Counted from the first letter of the stretch, positions 45,622 through 56,280 are shown. The stretch is DNA of 64,000 nucleotides from Tomitella biformata AHU 1821 (GCF_000524475.1 NZ_BAVQ01000027.1:1-64000), one strand, 5' to 3'. The notes: a model not told the origin generated them from the sequence alone. A program made the numbers and translations.

Positions 45622-46560
45622 CTAGGCGGCCGACACCTCGTCCAACGCGGCGATCTCCTCCGCTGTCAGCTCCAGCGTGGCGGAGGCCAGCAGCGCGGGC
45701 AGCTGCTCGACGGTGCGCACGCTGGCGATCGGGGCGGCCACGTTCTCACGCGTGCGCAGCCAGGCCAGTGCCACCGTCCCGATCTCCGCTTTGTGCGCCC
45801 AGCCGATGGCATCCAACGTCTCCAGGACCTGCACGCCAAACGCGCTGAAGTACGGGCTGGCCATCTGCCCGCGCATCTTGCCCTCGAAATCTTCCTTGGT
45901 CCGGTACTTTCCGGTGAGGAATCCGCTGGCGAGCGCGAAGTAGGGCAACACGCCGAGATCGTGGCGGCGGGCGGTCTCAGCCAGCGTCTGCTCGTAGCCC
46001 CCACGGGCGACGAGGTTGTAGTGCGGCTGCAGGGCCACCGGCCGGGCCAAGCCCTCGCGGTCCGCGACGGCCATCCACTCGTCGATCCGCTCAGCCGGGA
46101 AGTTGGACAGGCCGATGTGGCGGATCTTCCCTGCCTTGACCAGCGTGTCGAATGCCGCGGCCGCGTCGGCGACGGACGTGTTCGGGTCGTACTGATGCGC
46201 GTAATAGAGGTCGATGTGGTCGACATCCAAGCGGGACAGGGACGCGTCACAGGCTGCGGCGATGTTCGCCGGGGCCAGGCCCTGGAACTCCGGGTGCTGG
46301 GCCACCTTGGTGCTCACCATCATCCGGTCACGGTTGCCGCGCTTGCCCAGCCAGGAGCCGATGATGGCCTCGGACTCGCCGCCGGAGTTGCCCGGGATCC
46401 AGCTCGAGTAGCTGTCTGAGCTGTCGAGGAAGTTACCCTCGTGCTCGGCAAAGGCATCGAGCACCGCGTGCGACGTGGCCTCATCCGAGGTCCAGCCAAA
46501 GGTGTTGGTGCCCAGCGCGAGTGGGAATACATCGAGTTCTGACGTACCAAGCTTGGTCAT
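45622..46560 (-). CDS. Aldo/keto reductase
   Basis: A 312-aa AKR of the YajO/Tas type with AGGAG four bases before the ATG. The catalytic tetrad pattern is visible: Asp and Tyr in FLDSSDSYSSW, Lys in MVSTKVAQH, and His in LYYAHQYDPN. The NADPH-binding end (ENVAAPIASVRTVEQL) is present. The length is normal. It likely reduces aldehydes or ketones with NADPH; the substrate is unknown. It is monocistronic. Confidence 0.9.
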   Translation of the reverse strand: MTKLGTSELDVFPLALGTNTFGWTSDEATSHAVLDAFAEHEGNFLDSSDSYSSWIPGNSGGESEAIIGSWLGKRGNRDRMMVSTKVAQHPEFQGLAPANIAAACDASLSRLDVDHIDLYYAHQYDPNTSVADAAAAFDTLVKAGKIRHIGLSNFPAERIDEWMAVADREGLARPVALQPHYNLVARGGYEQTLAETARRHDLGVLPYFALASGFLTGKYRTKEDFEGKMRGQMASPYFSAFGVQVLETLDAIGWAHKAEIGTVALAWLRTRENVAAPIASVRTVEQLPALLASATLELTAEEIAALDEVSAA

Positions 46561-46585
46561 TCTTCTCCTAGTTCAAGGTCCGTGA

Positions 46586-46732
46586 ATGCCGAGTGGGCTC
46601 GTCTCCCACCTCTCTCGCGACCATAACCGTCGCCGCAACAGCTACCTCCGGGTGACGGTCGCGCCGTGGACCAAGCCCGTGCACCGCGAGAAGCTGACGT
46701 CCGCGCTCAAGGAGGCCGTGAAGATCTTCTGA
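46586..46732 (+). pseudogene. Short coding remnant (48 aa)
   Basis: An ATG at 46586 opens a 48-residue frame ending in YLRVTVAPWTKPVHREKLTS and a short helix before TGA. The C-terminal half looks like the end of a longer protein, and no ribosome-binding site is evident. I do not recognise the parent. It lies between two minus-strand genes and ends 18 bases before the pRiA4b-like gene's stop. It could also be spurious. Confidence 0.3.
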
Positions 46733-46749
46733 CGGACCCCGGCGCGCCC

Positions 46750-48240
46750 CTACTCCCCCGCGGGCCCCGGTCGCAGCAGCGCCATGCGCGCAAGCTCGCG
46801 GCCCCAGCGCGGACCCACCGGGACGTCAGCTGGCGGTCGCGGCCGGACGGACCGCGGGCCAAACGCGCCGACGGCCCGCAGCACCTGCAGCGTCGGGCCC
46901 GCCATTGCGGGGGTGCGCCGCGGGTCGATCGGCTGGCCGTCGGTCCGCCACCCCAGCGCGGTCATCGCCTCCGCGACCACCCCGGAGCGGCGCTGCTCCG
47001 GGGTGCCGCAGGCGATCGCGAGGAGCATCAGCAGCCCCGAGTCCTGCTCGATATCCTCCGCCCCCAGCGGCAACTGCGCCACGATGTGCGCCAGCAGCGC
47101 GGCCGGGTCCGCCAGCAGCGCGTCGCCGCGCTTGGTGCGCAATAGTCGCCCCTTCGACGTGCGGGTCAGGCCCAGATCCGCGGCCGCCGCGCGCACGTCG
47201 AGCAGCTCCTGGCAGTCCACCTCCCGGGCACCCGCCCGCCGCGAGTGCCCGGCCCAGCCCAGCTCCTCCCGCGCGAGAGCCACATCCGCGGGCCGCAGGT
47301 AGCCGGCCTGGGTCAACGCCGCCCCGTCCTCGCCGGGGTGGCGCAGCAGCCAGCGGAGATTGGCGGTGGCGGACGCAAGCTCCTCCGCGGTCATGCCGTG
47401 CGCGGACTCGTCCTGGAACTGCGCCCCCGGCAATAGCGCATACAGCAGCGGCGCAGCGGATTCCGGGATCAGCCGCAGCAGCCCGGCCGCCCGCGTCCAC
47501 GGGGCCGGGTAGCTGGCGCGCAGGGTGGCCTGCCGCCGCAGCTCCGCGTTGACGTCCTCGACGCTGAAGCGCTGCGGGTCCAGCCCCGATCCGGCCCAGG
47601 CCCGCAGCTCGCGGCGCTCCGGCTCGGTGGGGTCGGCAAGCGCCTTGAGCAGCCGCGCGTAGCCGTACGCCCCGCCACAGTCCTCGGGCGGGCAGCGCTG
47701 GGCCCCGTCGACGCACACCGGGCTCGGCCCCGCCAGCGCGCCAACCTCCTCGAGGGCGATCACGTGCTCCCAGCTGTCCCCAAAGTCGTACTCGTAGAAC
47801 AGCAGATCGCCCACCTCGGCGAGCACCTCATCGAGCCGGGCGGTGTCCTCGTAGTCGCCCTGCTCGCCCTCGCCCTGTCCGCCGGCGTCCTCCACCGCGT
47901 CGAAGCGCGGGCGCATGTCGAAGCGCAGGGAGTCGGGCGAGTACTTCTCGCTGGCGCTGATGAAGGAGTGCAGGTGGCTGTCGGTCCAGCCCATCACGGT
48001 CTGGAGCACCGGATGCAGCGCGTCGAGCATGATGTCCGACGGCACGGTGACGCGGCGCCAAATCTCCGGCTCGACGCCCTCCAAGCCCACCCGCAGGGTG
48101 TAGGTGACGGGCTCTGGCCTGCGCGGCCGCAGAAGCGTGGGGGCAGGTCGCGGCGCCTCAGACGTCACCTCGTCCTGCGCCTCGACCAGTGCCGGGACCA
48201 AGGACAGGTGCGCGCGCCGGCCCCGCTCGATTCTCGTCAC
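46750..48240 (-). CDS. pRiA4b ORF-3-like protein, copy 1
   Basis: A 496-aa protein. Residues 45-200 form the plasmid pRiA4b ORF-3-like domain: YTLRVGLEGVEPEIWRRVTV, LHPVLQTVMGW, HLHSF, YDFGDSWEHVI, and the cysteine-containing CPPEDCGG box. The remaining ~290 residues are a helical domain shared with two paralogs downstream. All three copies start with a basic stretch and HLSLVP. The domain is common next to insertion elements (IS1096 TnpR-like) and its biochemical role is unknown. The gene is highly GC-rich and monocistronic. Confidence 0.8.
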   Translation of the reverse strand: MTRIERGRRAHLSLVPALVEAQDEVTSEAPRPAPTLLRPRRPEPVTYTLRVGLEGVEPEIWRRVTVPSDIMLDALHPVLQTVMGWTDSHLHSFISASEKYSPDSLRFDMRPRFDAVEDAGGQGEGEQGDYEDTARLDEVLAEVGDLLFYEYDFGDSWEHVIALEEVGALAGPSPVCVDGAQRCPPEDCGGAYGYARLLKALADPTEPERRELRAWAGSGLDPQRFSVEDVNAELRRQATLRASYPAPWTRAAGLLRLIPESAAPLLYALLPGAQFQDESAHGMTAEELASATANLRWLLRHPGEDGAALTQAGYLRPADVALAREELGWAGHSRRAGAREVDCQELLDVRAAAADLGLTRTSKGRLLRTKRGDALLADPAALLAHIVAQLPLGAEDIEQDSGLLMLLAIACGTPEQRRSGVVAEAMTALGWRTDGQPIDPRRTPAMAGPTLQVLRAVGAFGPRSVRPRPPADVPVGPRWGRELARMALLRPGPAGE

Positions 48241-48429
48241 CCGCCCAGGATAGGCAGATCACCGGCGCGATACAGCACAACGACAGCATGCCGCCGCCGG
48301 CCGCGCGCGCCGCCCCGACCGCCGCGACGGCAGAGCGGGACCCCTCGATTCCGGACCGGGGCCGGCCGTGACGCTGCCCACGATCAGGCGTCGGCGCACA
48401 CCGCCCGTCGCCCCGCACCGCAGATCTCC

Positions 48430-48555
48430 TATAGGGTCCCCACTGGCCGTTCATGCGGCCACGATCGAGCAGGGAACCTGGTGTGAATCCAGGGCTGACG
48501 CGCAACGGTAACGACCCTTCAGGGGTCGAAGTCCGGACACTGACCGATCGAGCAC
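48430..48555 (+). ncRNA. Cobalamin riboswitch
   Basis: Upstream of the transporter operon, the sequence has the conserved cobalamin aptamer blocks in order. GGGAACCTGGTGTGAATCC at 48472-48490 is followed by a CTGACGCGCAACGGTA block, a variable hairpin formed by CGACCC...GGGGTCG, and then AGTCCGGACACTGACC. The last block lies about 50 bases before the first gene's ATG, so binding of adenosylcobalamin would reduce translation or transcription of the importer. The outer (P1) boundary is approximate. Confidence 0.9.
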
Positions 48556-48607
48556 GACGAATTTCTCGGCTCCGCGACTGAGCCCCGAGCAAGGAGTTCC
48601 CTCGAAC

Positions 48608-49672
48608 ATGCGATTCTCGCGTACCTTTTCCGCCTTCGCCGCCACCGCCGCGACAACCCTGGCGCTAGCCGGCTGCAGCTCTTCCCCCGATTCCAGCGCC
48701 GCCGGTTCAAGCAATGCCGCCAACACCGCAGAGACTGCGTCGGGCCACTACCCGCTGACCATCGAGAACTGCGGCAAGCAGATCACCATCGACGCGCCGC
48801 CGCAGCGCGCGGTGTCGCTGAACCAGGGCTCCACCGAGATCCTGCTCTCCCTCGGCCTCGCGGACCGGATGGTCGGCACCGCCACCTGGACCGACCCGGT
48901 GCGTGAGAACCTCGCGGCGGATAACGAGCGCGTGCCGCGCCTGGCCGACAACAACCCGTCCTTCGAGGTGGTCCTCGACACGGAGCCCGACTTCGTCACC
49001 GCGTCGTTCGGCGGCACGCTCGGCCCGGGCGGGGTGGCGGACCGCCAGCAGTTCGCGGACCTCGGCGTCCCGACGTACCTGTCCCCCACCGACTGCGACG
49101 GCAAGACCGCGGTGAGCGTGAACGCGGACGGCGCACGGACCGAGCCGCTGCAGATGGAGACCATCTATAAGGAGATCCGCCAGCTGGCAGAGATCTTCGA
49201 CGTGACCGCGCGCGGCGAGCAGTACATCGCCGAGTTGCAGACCCGGTTCGCGGCCGCCTCGGACGAGGTCGACGCCGCCGGGGTGACCGTCGCGTACTGG
49301 TTCGCGGACACGATGACCCCGTACATGGCCGGCTGCTGCGGGTCCTCGGGCATCATCACCGAGTCCGTCGGCGCGCAGAACATCTTCGCCGGCACCACCG
49401 ACGAGTGGCCCCAGGTGAGCTGGGAGTCCATCCTCGAGCAGGATCCGACGGTGCTGGTCCTCGCCGACCTGAGCCGGCGCAGCATCGACGGCGACGCGCT
49501 GGAGTCCAAGATCGCGTTCCTGGAATCGAACCCGGTGACCGCCCGCCTGTCCGCGGTGCAGAACAAGCGCTACATCGTCGTCAACGGCGCAGACCTGAAC
49601 CCGTCGATCCGCACCGTCGACGGCGTCGAGAAGACCGCGGCCGCGCTGGACGGCTGGGGCCTGACGAATTGA
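48608..49672 (+). CDS. btuF: Cobalamin/corrinoid ABC transporter substrate-binding lipoprotein (BtuF-like)
   Basis: A 354-aa protein with a lipoprotein signal peptide: basic MRFSR, a hydrophobic Ala/Thr stretch, then the lipobox LAGC with Cys near residue 23, and a Ser-rich linker. The mature part has the class III binding-protein pattern of BtuF/FepB/FhuD: PPQRAVSLNQGSTEILLSLGLADRMVG and VVLDTEPDFVTASF. The cobalamin riboswitch directly upstream points to vitamin B12 or cobinamide rather than a ferric siderophore. It would be anchored on the outer face of the membrane, delivering ligand to the permease. The next gene overlaps its stop (TTGA). Confidence 0.85.
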   Translation: MRFSRTFSAFAATAATTLALAGCSSSPDSSAAGSSNAANTAETASGHYPLTIENCGKQITIDAPPQRAVSLNQGSTEILLSLGLADRMVGTATWTDPVRENLAADNERVPRLADNNPSFEVVLDTEPDFVTASFGGTLGPGGVADRQQFADLGVPTYLSPTDCDGKTAVSVNADGARTEPLQMETIYKEIRQLAEIFDVTARGEQYIAELQTRFAAASDEVDAAGVTVAYWFADTMTPYMAGCCGSSGIITESVGAQNIFAGTTDEWPQVSWESILEQDPTVLVLADLSRRSIDGDALESKIAFLESNPVTARLSAVQNKRYIVVNGADLNPSIRTVDGVEKTAAALDGWGLTN

Positions 49673-50735
49673 GCACGCGCACAGCGTCCTCCGGTGCCCA
49701 GCGTCTCGACATCCAGCGTCTCGACTCCCGGCCGGTCCTGGGCGGGCTGTTCGCCCTGGGCCTCGTCGGCCTTGTGTTCTCGATCGCGCTGGCCATCACG
49801 TTCGGCCCCGCCAGCCTGTCCGTGCTCGACGTCTACCAGGTGGTGCTCGCGCACTGGGGCATCGGCAGCTCCGGCGTGAGCGCCATCAAGGACGGCATCG
49901 TCTGGGAGCTGCGGCTGCCCCGCACGCTGCTCGCCGCGGTGTGCGGGGCAGGCCTGGCCCTGTGCGGGGCGATCATGCAGTCGCTGCTGCGCAACCCCCT
50001 CGCGGACCCGTTCGTGCTCGGCATCTCCTCCGGCGCCTCGACCGGCGCCGTCATGGTCGCGGTACTGGGTATCGGCGGCGGCGCCATCTCGCTGTCCGCG
50101 GGGGCCTTCGTCGGCGCGATCGTCTCCTTCGGGTTGGTGATGCTGCTGGCGACCGGCGCCGGCGGGGGCACCTCGCGCGTCATCCTCGCGGGAGTGGCTG
50201 GCACGCAGCTGTTCTCCGCGCTGACGTCGTTCATCGTCATCTCCTCGGCCGACGCCGAGCAGACTCGCGGGGTGCTGTTCTGGCTGCTCGGGTCGCTGGC
50301 CGGCGCCGGCTGGACCGATGTGGCGACGTGCAGCGTGGTGGTCGCCGTGGGCATCACCGCGTGCCTGCTCAACGCCCCCGCGCTCGACGCGTTCACGTTC
50401 GGGAACCACGCCGCCGCCGCGCTCGGGGTGTCTGTGCGCCGGGTGCAGGTCCTGCTGTACACGGTCACCGCGCTCATCACCGCCGCGCTGGTCAGCGCGG
50501 CCGGGGCGATCGGCTTCGTCGGCCTCGTCCTCCCCCATGCCGCCCGCTTCCTCGTCGGCACGCGCCACAGCCGCCTGCTGCCCGCCACCGCGCTCATCGG
50601 CGCGATCTTCATGGTGTGGGTCGACGCCATCGCCCGCACCGCGTTCGCCCCGACGGAGATCCCGGTGGGCGTCGTCACCGCGCTGATCGGCGTGCCCGCG
50701 TTCGCCGTGATCCTGTTCCGCATGCGGAGGAGTGA

Positions 50736-50739
<4 letters not shown>
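49669..50739 (+). CDS. btuC: Cobalamin ABC transporter permease (BtuC/FecCD family)
   Basis: About 356 aa from a TTG at 49669 that overlaps the preceding TGA. A longer upstream frame would run back through btuF and is rejected. It has a FecCD-type permease pattern with about ten hydrophobic segments: LRLPRTLLAAVCGAGLALCG, MQSLLRNPLADPFVLGISSG (the conserved permease segment), and VGLVLPHAARFLVGTRH near the C-terminus (the ATPase-contact loop). It forms the membrane channel with the ATPase encoded next (ATGA overlap). Confidence 0.88.
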
Positions 50740-51523
<784 letters not shown>

Positions 51524-51527
<4 letters not shown>

Positions 51528-53002
51528 CTCCGGGTCTGCACCGGCTGCGCCAGCACCAGCCGCGCGAACTCGCGCACCCACCGCTTCTTGTTGAGCTCCT
51601 CCTCGCGGTCATACCACCAATCGGCGGCGTCGATGGCGAACAGGAAATTGACGTTCTTCCCCGATTGCAAGGTCCGCGTGCGGGCCTCCACATCCGGGCC
51701 CAGCGCCGCCATCGCCTCCGCGAGGAGGCTGGTCCGCAGGTGAAGTGGGATCCCCGCGGCCAGCACCGCCAGCCACAGCAGCGCGTCGTCCCGCTCGGCG
51801 GCTGTCTCCCCGAACGGCAGGCTCGTCAGCACGTGCCGCAGCAGCGCGCCTTGGTCCTCCGCGAGCGTCTCCCCCACGTCGGTGCGCTCCAACCGGAACG
51901 CCCGGAACGGCCTTGTCCCCCACTTGTTCGCGATCTCGGCCAGGGCATCGTTCAAGGGGCCGGGCTCCGGCGGCCCCTCGTGCACCCGGGTGAGCCCGAA
52001 GTCCTCCGCCGCGGCCCGCAGACTGACGATCTCGCGGTTGTCGGACTCCTTCAGGCTGCGCGGGCGCCACCGATCGGGCGAGCAGACCTCCTTGCGGGCC
52101 GCGGACACGATCGGCTTGGGCAGCCGGCTGAGATTGTCGAGATCGATCCCGTCCGGCCCAATCCGCCGCAACAGCCAGTGCAGGTGGAACACCGCGTGCT
52201 CGGGGCCCCGATCTCGGTCCGGATCGTCCCGGGCTGGCTCGGCGCTGGGCTGATCACCTCTGGGCTGATCACCGCCGGGCTGGTCTCCCGGGGCGAGATC
52301 CTGGCCTATCCGGGGCAGCATCGAATAAAACTGGGGCGCACGCGCTTCCGGCAGCCTGCTCAGCAGCGCGGCGAACACGGAGCCCTCCGCCGGCGTGAAC
52401 ACGGGCAGCCCATAGAGCCGGCGCAGCCTCGCATTGCCGGCCGCGATCTCGACCTCGTCCTCGCCGGCGAGCAGGACCGGGTACTGGCCAGGGCGCTGGT
52501 CAATCGGCTCCACGTCCTCCACAGTGATGGCCGCCCGCCGCACCACGCCGTCGCCACTGTTCTCGTAGCTCATGGCCTCGCCCGTGCGCCGCAGCACCTC
52601 GTGCAGTCGCAACTTGTCGCTGTGGAGCACGCCAATTCCGCGCGCCGCCACATGATCCGGCTCTCCGGCCGGGGTCGCGTCGGGCTCCGGGCTCGACTCG
52701 ATCCGCCGACTTTCGGCCGCGAAGGTCCCATCGGCGGTGACGAACGCGTGGGGTCCGCGGTCATCCCAGTCGAGCGTCGCGCACAGTGCCTTGTGCAGCG
52801 CGTCGAGCACCATCCCGCGCGGGACGAGGAGCCGACGCCACGACGGATTACCAGGCCCCTCGCACTCCACCCGCAGGGTGTACTGGAGAGGTGTCTGGCG
52901 GCCGCTGACTGGCGTCGTCGCGGAGGCTTGCGGCGCGACGGCGTCGGCCAGTGGCGGCACCAGTGAGAGGTGGCCGCGGCCGCGAGATCTGGATGTTGCC
53001 AT
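51524..53002 (-). CDS. pRiA4b ORF-3-like protein, copy 2 (divergent)
   Basis: About 492 aa from MATSRSRGRGHLSLVPP, chosen because the other two copies start the same way; a frame 57 residues longer exists but lacks family resemblance. It keeps YTLRVECEGPGNPSWRRLLVP and LHKALCATLDW, but the YDFGD core reads YENSGD and the CPPEDCGG box is missing. The domain is therefore probably degenerate or altered. A low-complexity insertion of three GDQP units followed by an acidic stretch lies near residue 250. The C-terminal helical domain resembles that of copies 1 and 3. Confidence 0.7.
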
Positions 53003-53182
53003 GTCGCCGAGGATAGGCGCGGCCGCACGTTTGGGAATCAGCTTCGACAACCGCGGTCCGCCACCCAGCGAAATTCTGCGGAGGGCTAGTGGACTCAACC
53101 TCCCTCGGCGCACCGCAAGAATCCGTACACCTTCAATTACTAGCTCAACCGCCAGCATCTGGCGTTCCCTCACATCATCGGG

Positions 53183-53608
53183 ATGAGCGGCCTCTTCAGC
53201 GAATTGCTACGCAGGCTAGAGGCTCGCCTTGCGGGGTGGGACACTCCTCCCCAGTTCGCCGCCCTCTTCGGCTCCGCGGCTCGTGGCACGATGACCATCG
53301 AGAGTGACATTGACATCCTCTTCATCCGTCCCGACACAGTCGTCAGCGACGAACGATGGGATGCACAGGTCGCTGACCTGATGGCTGACGTGAGCAATTG
53401 GACAGGCAACGCTGAACCTGTCCTCATGGACGTCGTGCACGAGGGCATCCCCCTCTCGGGTTCCCGATCCGAGTTCGCTCGTCGCAACCACACGGTCCGT
53501 CGAGACTGCCCTACCGAAGCGCCAGCCGCGCGAGCTTGCGACCCCACTCCGGCACCGTCTCGTCGCCCATCCTCGCGTCCGGCTCGCTCAGCGCGTCGAT
53601 CGCGTTGA
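53183..53608 (+). pseudogene. Truncated MNT-type nucleotidyltransferase
   Basis: The first ~100 residues carry the nucleotidyltransferase core: FAALFGSAARGTMTIESDIDIL (the GSxARG and D-x-D motifs). After about base 53500 the frame runs on antisense through the end of the convergent pRiA4b copy 3, giving a low-complexity Pro/Arg/Ser tail that is unlikely to be native. The gene therefore looks truncated by the event that placed copy 3 here. MNT domains are antitoxins of HEPN-MNT pairs or stand-alone; no HEPN partner is seen. Confidence 0.55.
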
Positions 53609-54965
53609 GGTAGCCGAGGGTCCGCTCGATCACCCAGCGGGTCTCGTGATCGGGCAGTGCGCCGGGCACCCCCTCGAACCGCCAGCCCAACTCCGCGATC
53701 GCCTGGGCCAGCACCGCTTGCGACTCGCCGGAGGGCCGGTCTGCCGCCATGCCGAGCAGGAAGATCAGCCCGGCCTCCTGGTCGATCTTCGGTTTGCCCA
53801 GCGGCAGCCGTGCAGCCACGTGCCGCAGCAGACCAGTCTGGTCGTCGGCCAGCGTGGAGCCGAGCTTGGTGCGCAGCAGCTTGCCCTTCGCCTTGCGGAC
53901 CAGGCCCAGCTCCTGCGCCGCCTCTCGCAGGTGGAGCATCTGCGGGTGGTCGGACTCGCGGTTGCTGGTCCCGCGCCAGCGCTGGGTCCACTCGAACTCT
54001 GCGCGCGCCTCGGTGACAATCTTGGGCGCCAGGTAGCCGGCGCCGGTCAACGCCACACCGTCCGGCCCGACGACGCGCAGCAGCCAGCGCAGGTGCCGCG
54101 TCGCGCGCTCGGTCTCCTCAGCGGTCAGCTCTGCGCCTTCACTAAGCCCCGCGCGCGGCAGCCACGCGAACAGCCCCGGCACCCGCCGCGGCGAGAGCCG
54201 TGCGAGCAACGCGCCCAACGGGGTGGCGGCGTCGGGCATCAGCGCCGCACCCTCGACCTGCGCGCGCAGCAGTGCGCTGACCGCGTCCGCGTCGAATTCC
54301 TCTGGCTTGTAGAACAACTTGCCGGTGGTCATCATCAGCCACTCACGCAGCTCCCGGCTGCTGGCATCACCGGAGCTCGCCTGCACGCGGAGTAGGTTCT
54401 CGTAGCCCGGGACGCCGCCACAGTCCTCGGGCGGGCAGGCCCGGGCCCCATCGAGACAGACAGGAACCGTGCTCGACGCCACCTCATCGACGCCCTCGAG
54501 CGTCACGGTGTGCACCCAGCCGTCGCCGAAGTCATAGGAGTACAGCAGCGTGTCCCCCACCTCGGCCAGCACCTCATCCAGGCGCACCTCGTCCTCGTAA
54601 GCTTGCGCGGCGTACCCGGGTGGACCGAAACCGAGCGGCTCTGAAAATTCCGAGCGCACTTCGAACCGCTCTGAATCCGGCGACCCCAGCTCCCCGCTGA
54701 GGAATCCGTGCAGGTGGCTGTCCCGCCAGCCCATGACGGTCTGCAGCACGGGATGGAGTGCGTCGAGCATCAGGTCAGACGGGACGGCGATCTGCCGCCA
54801 GATCGCGGGTTCGATGTCCTGGAGCTCGACGCGCAGCGTGTAAACGGCCAGCGTCCCCCGCCGGGGGTGCCGACGCGACGGCACCGGGGCCGTGGTGGCT
54901 GCTGGGTCGGCCGGGTTCGGAACCAATGACAGGTGCGAGCGCGATTCCGGAGAGGTGGAGGCCAT
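53511..54965 (-). CDS. pRiA4b ORF-3-like protein, copy 3
   Basis: A 484-aa protein starting MASTSPESRSHLSLVPNP. It has an intact pRiA4b ORF-3-like domain at residues 38-190: YTLRVELQDIEPAIWRQIAVP, LHPVLQTVMGWRDSHLHGF, YSYDFGDGWVHTV, and CPPEDCGG. The C-terminal helical domain matches copies 1 and 2. It is closer to copy 1 than to copy 2. It diverges from the Fic gene, so the perfect inverted repeat between them might influence both. No enzymatic residue is known for the family. Confidence 0.8.
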   Translation of the reverse strand: MASTSPESRSHLSLVPNPADPAATTAPVPSRRHPRRGTLAVYTLRVELQDIEPAIWRQIAVPSDLMLDALHPVLQTVMGWRDSHLHGFLSGELGSPDSERFEVRSEFSEPLGFGPPGYAAQAYEDEVRLDEVLAEVGDTLLYSYDFGDGWVHTVTLEGVDEVASSTVPVCLDGARACPPEDCGGVPGYENLLRVQASSGDASSRELREWLMMTTGKLFYKPEEFDADAVSALLRAQVEGAALMPDAATPLGALLARLSPRRVPGLFAWLPRAGLSEGAELTAEETERATRHLRWLLRVVGPDGVALTGAGYLAPKIVTEARAEFEWTQRWRGTSNRESDHPQMLHLREAAQELGLVRKAKGKLLRTKLGSTLADDQTGLLRHVAARLPLGKPKIDQEAGLIFLLGMAADRPSGESQAVLAQAIAELGWRFEGVPGALPDHETRWVIERTLGYLNAIDALSEPDARMGDETVPEWGRKLARLALR

Positions 54966-55020
54966 GCGCCCAGCCTAGGCAATTGACCTGACTCGTGAGC
55001 AAAGTACGGCACCCGAGCCC

Positions 55021-55053
55021 TTACTGTACTTTTTTATATGAAAAGTACAGTAA
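55021..55053. promoter_or_regulatory. Perfect inverted repeat, probable operator of the fic gene
   Basis: TTACTGTACTTTT, a 7-base spacer, then AAAAGTACAGTAA: 13 bp of exact symmetry in the AT-rich promoter region, ending 36 bases before the fic start. The encoded Fic protein has a C-terminal winged-helix region, so autoregulation through this site is a natural reading. The divergent pRiA4b gene starts 56 bases on the other side. Confidence 0.85.
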
Positions 55054-55089
55054 GGTGCACGTTAGTCGCGTATTCTGCCAGGAGGACCC

Positions 55090-56280
55090 ATGGAGTGGCC
55101 CAGCCATCAGAGTGAGGTGCGCCAGTGGGATCCCGCCAGCCGTCAGGGCTCCAGAGCGGACCGCCCACTCGAAACGATCACCGTGCAGATTCCCCCGATG
55201 ATTGGCGACCTCGTCTACGAGCCCGCCGGGCAGATCGCCCGGCTGCACGAAGCGGCCGTCATCGCCGTCGTGCGGCTTGAGGCCGGCTATGGGGCGCATC
55301 TTCCGCCGCTTGCGGACTTCCTGCTTCGCAGCGAGTCCGTGGCATCCTCCAAGATCGAGCACATCAACGCCGGCTGGCACGCGTTTGGCAAGGCCTATGC
55401 CGGGGGCAAAGCCAGTGACGAGGCGCGCTCCCAGCTCGCGGCCGCGCAGGCCCTCATCGCAATGGTCGACACCGCTGGGTCTGGACCGATCGTCCTTGAC
55501 ACGTTGCTGCAGGCCCATCGACTACTGATGGCCCCCGACTACTACGCGGCGCGAGACTCCGGAGAACTTCGGGATGTCCAGAACTGGATCGGCGGCAGCG
55601 ACTACACACCGATCAACGCGATGCATGTTCCGCCACCGCCCGAGTTGGTGCCCGAGCTGATGGCGGACCTCACCGTGTTCGCAAACCGAACTGACCTGCC
55701 GATCATCGCGCAGGCGGCGATCGCCCATGCCCAGTTCGAATCTATCCACCCGTTCACAGATGGCACCGGTCGCATTGGCCGAGCCTTGATCAGCGCGATC
55801 CTGCGCCGGCGCGGGCTCACCACACGCGTGACCGTGCCGCTCGCATCGGTGATGCTCGCGAACACCGACCGCTATTTCGCGAAGTTGACTAGGTACCGGA
55901 ACGGCGCGGCGGACGAGTTCGTCGACTACGTCTCCCAAGCCGCCATCGACTCCAGCGAGGCCGCCCAGGAATCGGCCGCGGCCTTAGCCGACCTGCCCGG
56001 GCGCTGGCGCGCTATCGCGAAACCGCAAGCCAATTCCGCGGACGGATCACTCATCGCGGCACTACTCGACTCCCCCATTCTCAATGCCGACACCGCTGAG
56101 TCGATCACTGGAACATCCGAGGCCAGCACCTACCGGGCGCTCCGCAAGCTGACCGAGGCGGGGATCCTCCAGGTGCTCGCCGAGAGCAAGCGCAACCGGG
56201 TCTGGGCCGCGACAGACGTGCTCGTCGAACTCGACGCGCTCAGCGCCGCGATCGGCAAACGCACTGCCCACCACCGGTAA
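55090..56280 (+). CDS. Fic family protein with C-terminal winged-helix domain
   Basis: A 396-aa protein with GGAGG five to six bases before the ATG. The N-terminal ~110 residues match the usual Fic_N region (IARLHEAAVIAVVRLEAGYG...RSESVASSKIEHINA; the S/T-x-x-x-E inhibitory-type motif SSKIEHI is visible). The Fic motif is HPFTDGTGRIGRAL near residue 220, with Thr at the position where most family members have Asn. The C-terminus (about 310-385: NADTAESITGTSEASTYRALRKLTEAGIL) is a winged HTH. Fic enzymes AMPylate target proteins; this architecture is usually autoregulated. A perfect inverted repeat sits in its promoter. Confidence 0.88.
   Translation: MEWPSHQSEVRQWDPASRQGSRADRPLETITVQIPPMIGDLVYEPAGQIARLHEAAVIAVVRLEAGYGAHLPPLADFLLRSESVASSKIEHINAGWHAFGKAYAGGKASDEARSQLAAAQALIAMVDTAGSGPIVLDTLLQAHRLLMAPDYYAARDSGELRDVQNWIGGSDYTPINAMHVPPPPELVPELMADLTVFANRTDLPIIAQAAIAHAQFESIHPFTDGTGRIGRALISAILRRRGLTTRVTVPLASVMLANTDRYFAKLTRYRNGAADEFVDYVSQAAIDSSEAAQESAAALADLPGRWRAIAKPQANSADGSLIAALLDSPILNADTAESITGTSEASTYRALRKLTEAGILQVLAESKRNRVWAATDVLVELDALSAAIGKRTAHHR

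Noticed and set aside
49405-49668. Upstream extension of the BtuC permease frame
   Set aside because: It overlaps the whole 3' part of btuF in another frame and has no permease character; a coupled TTG start at 49669 explains the gene.
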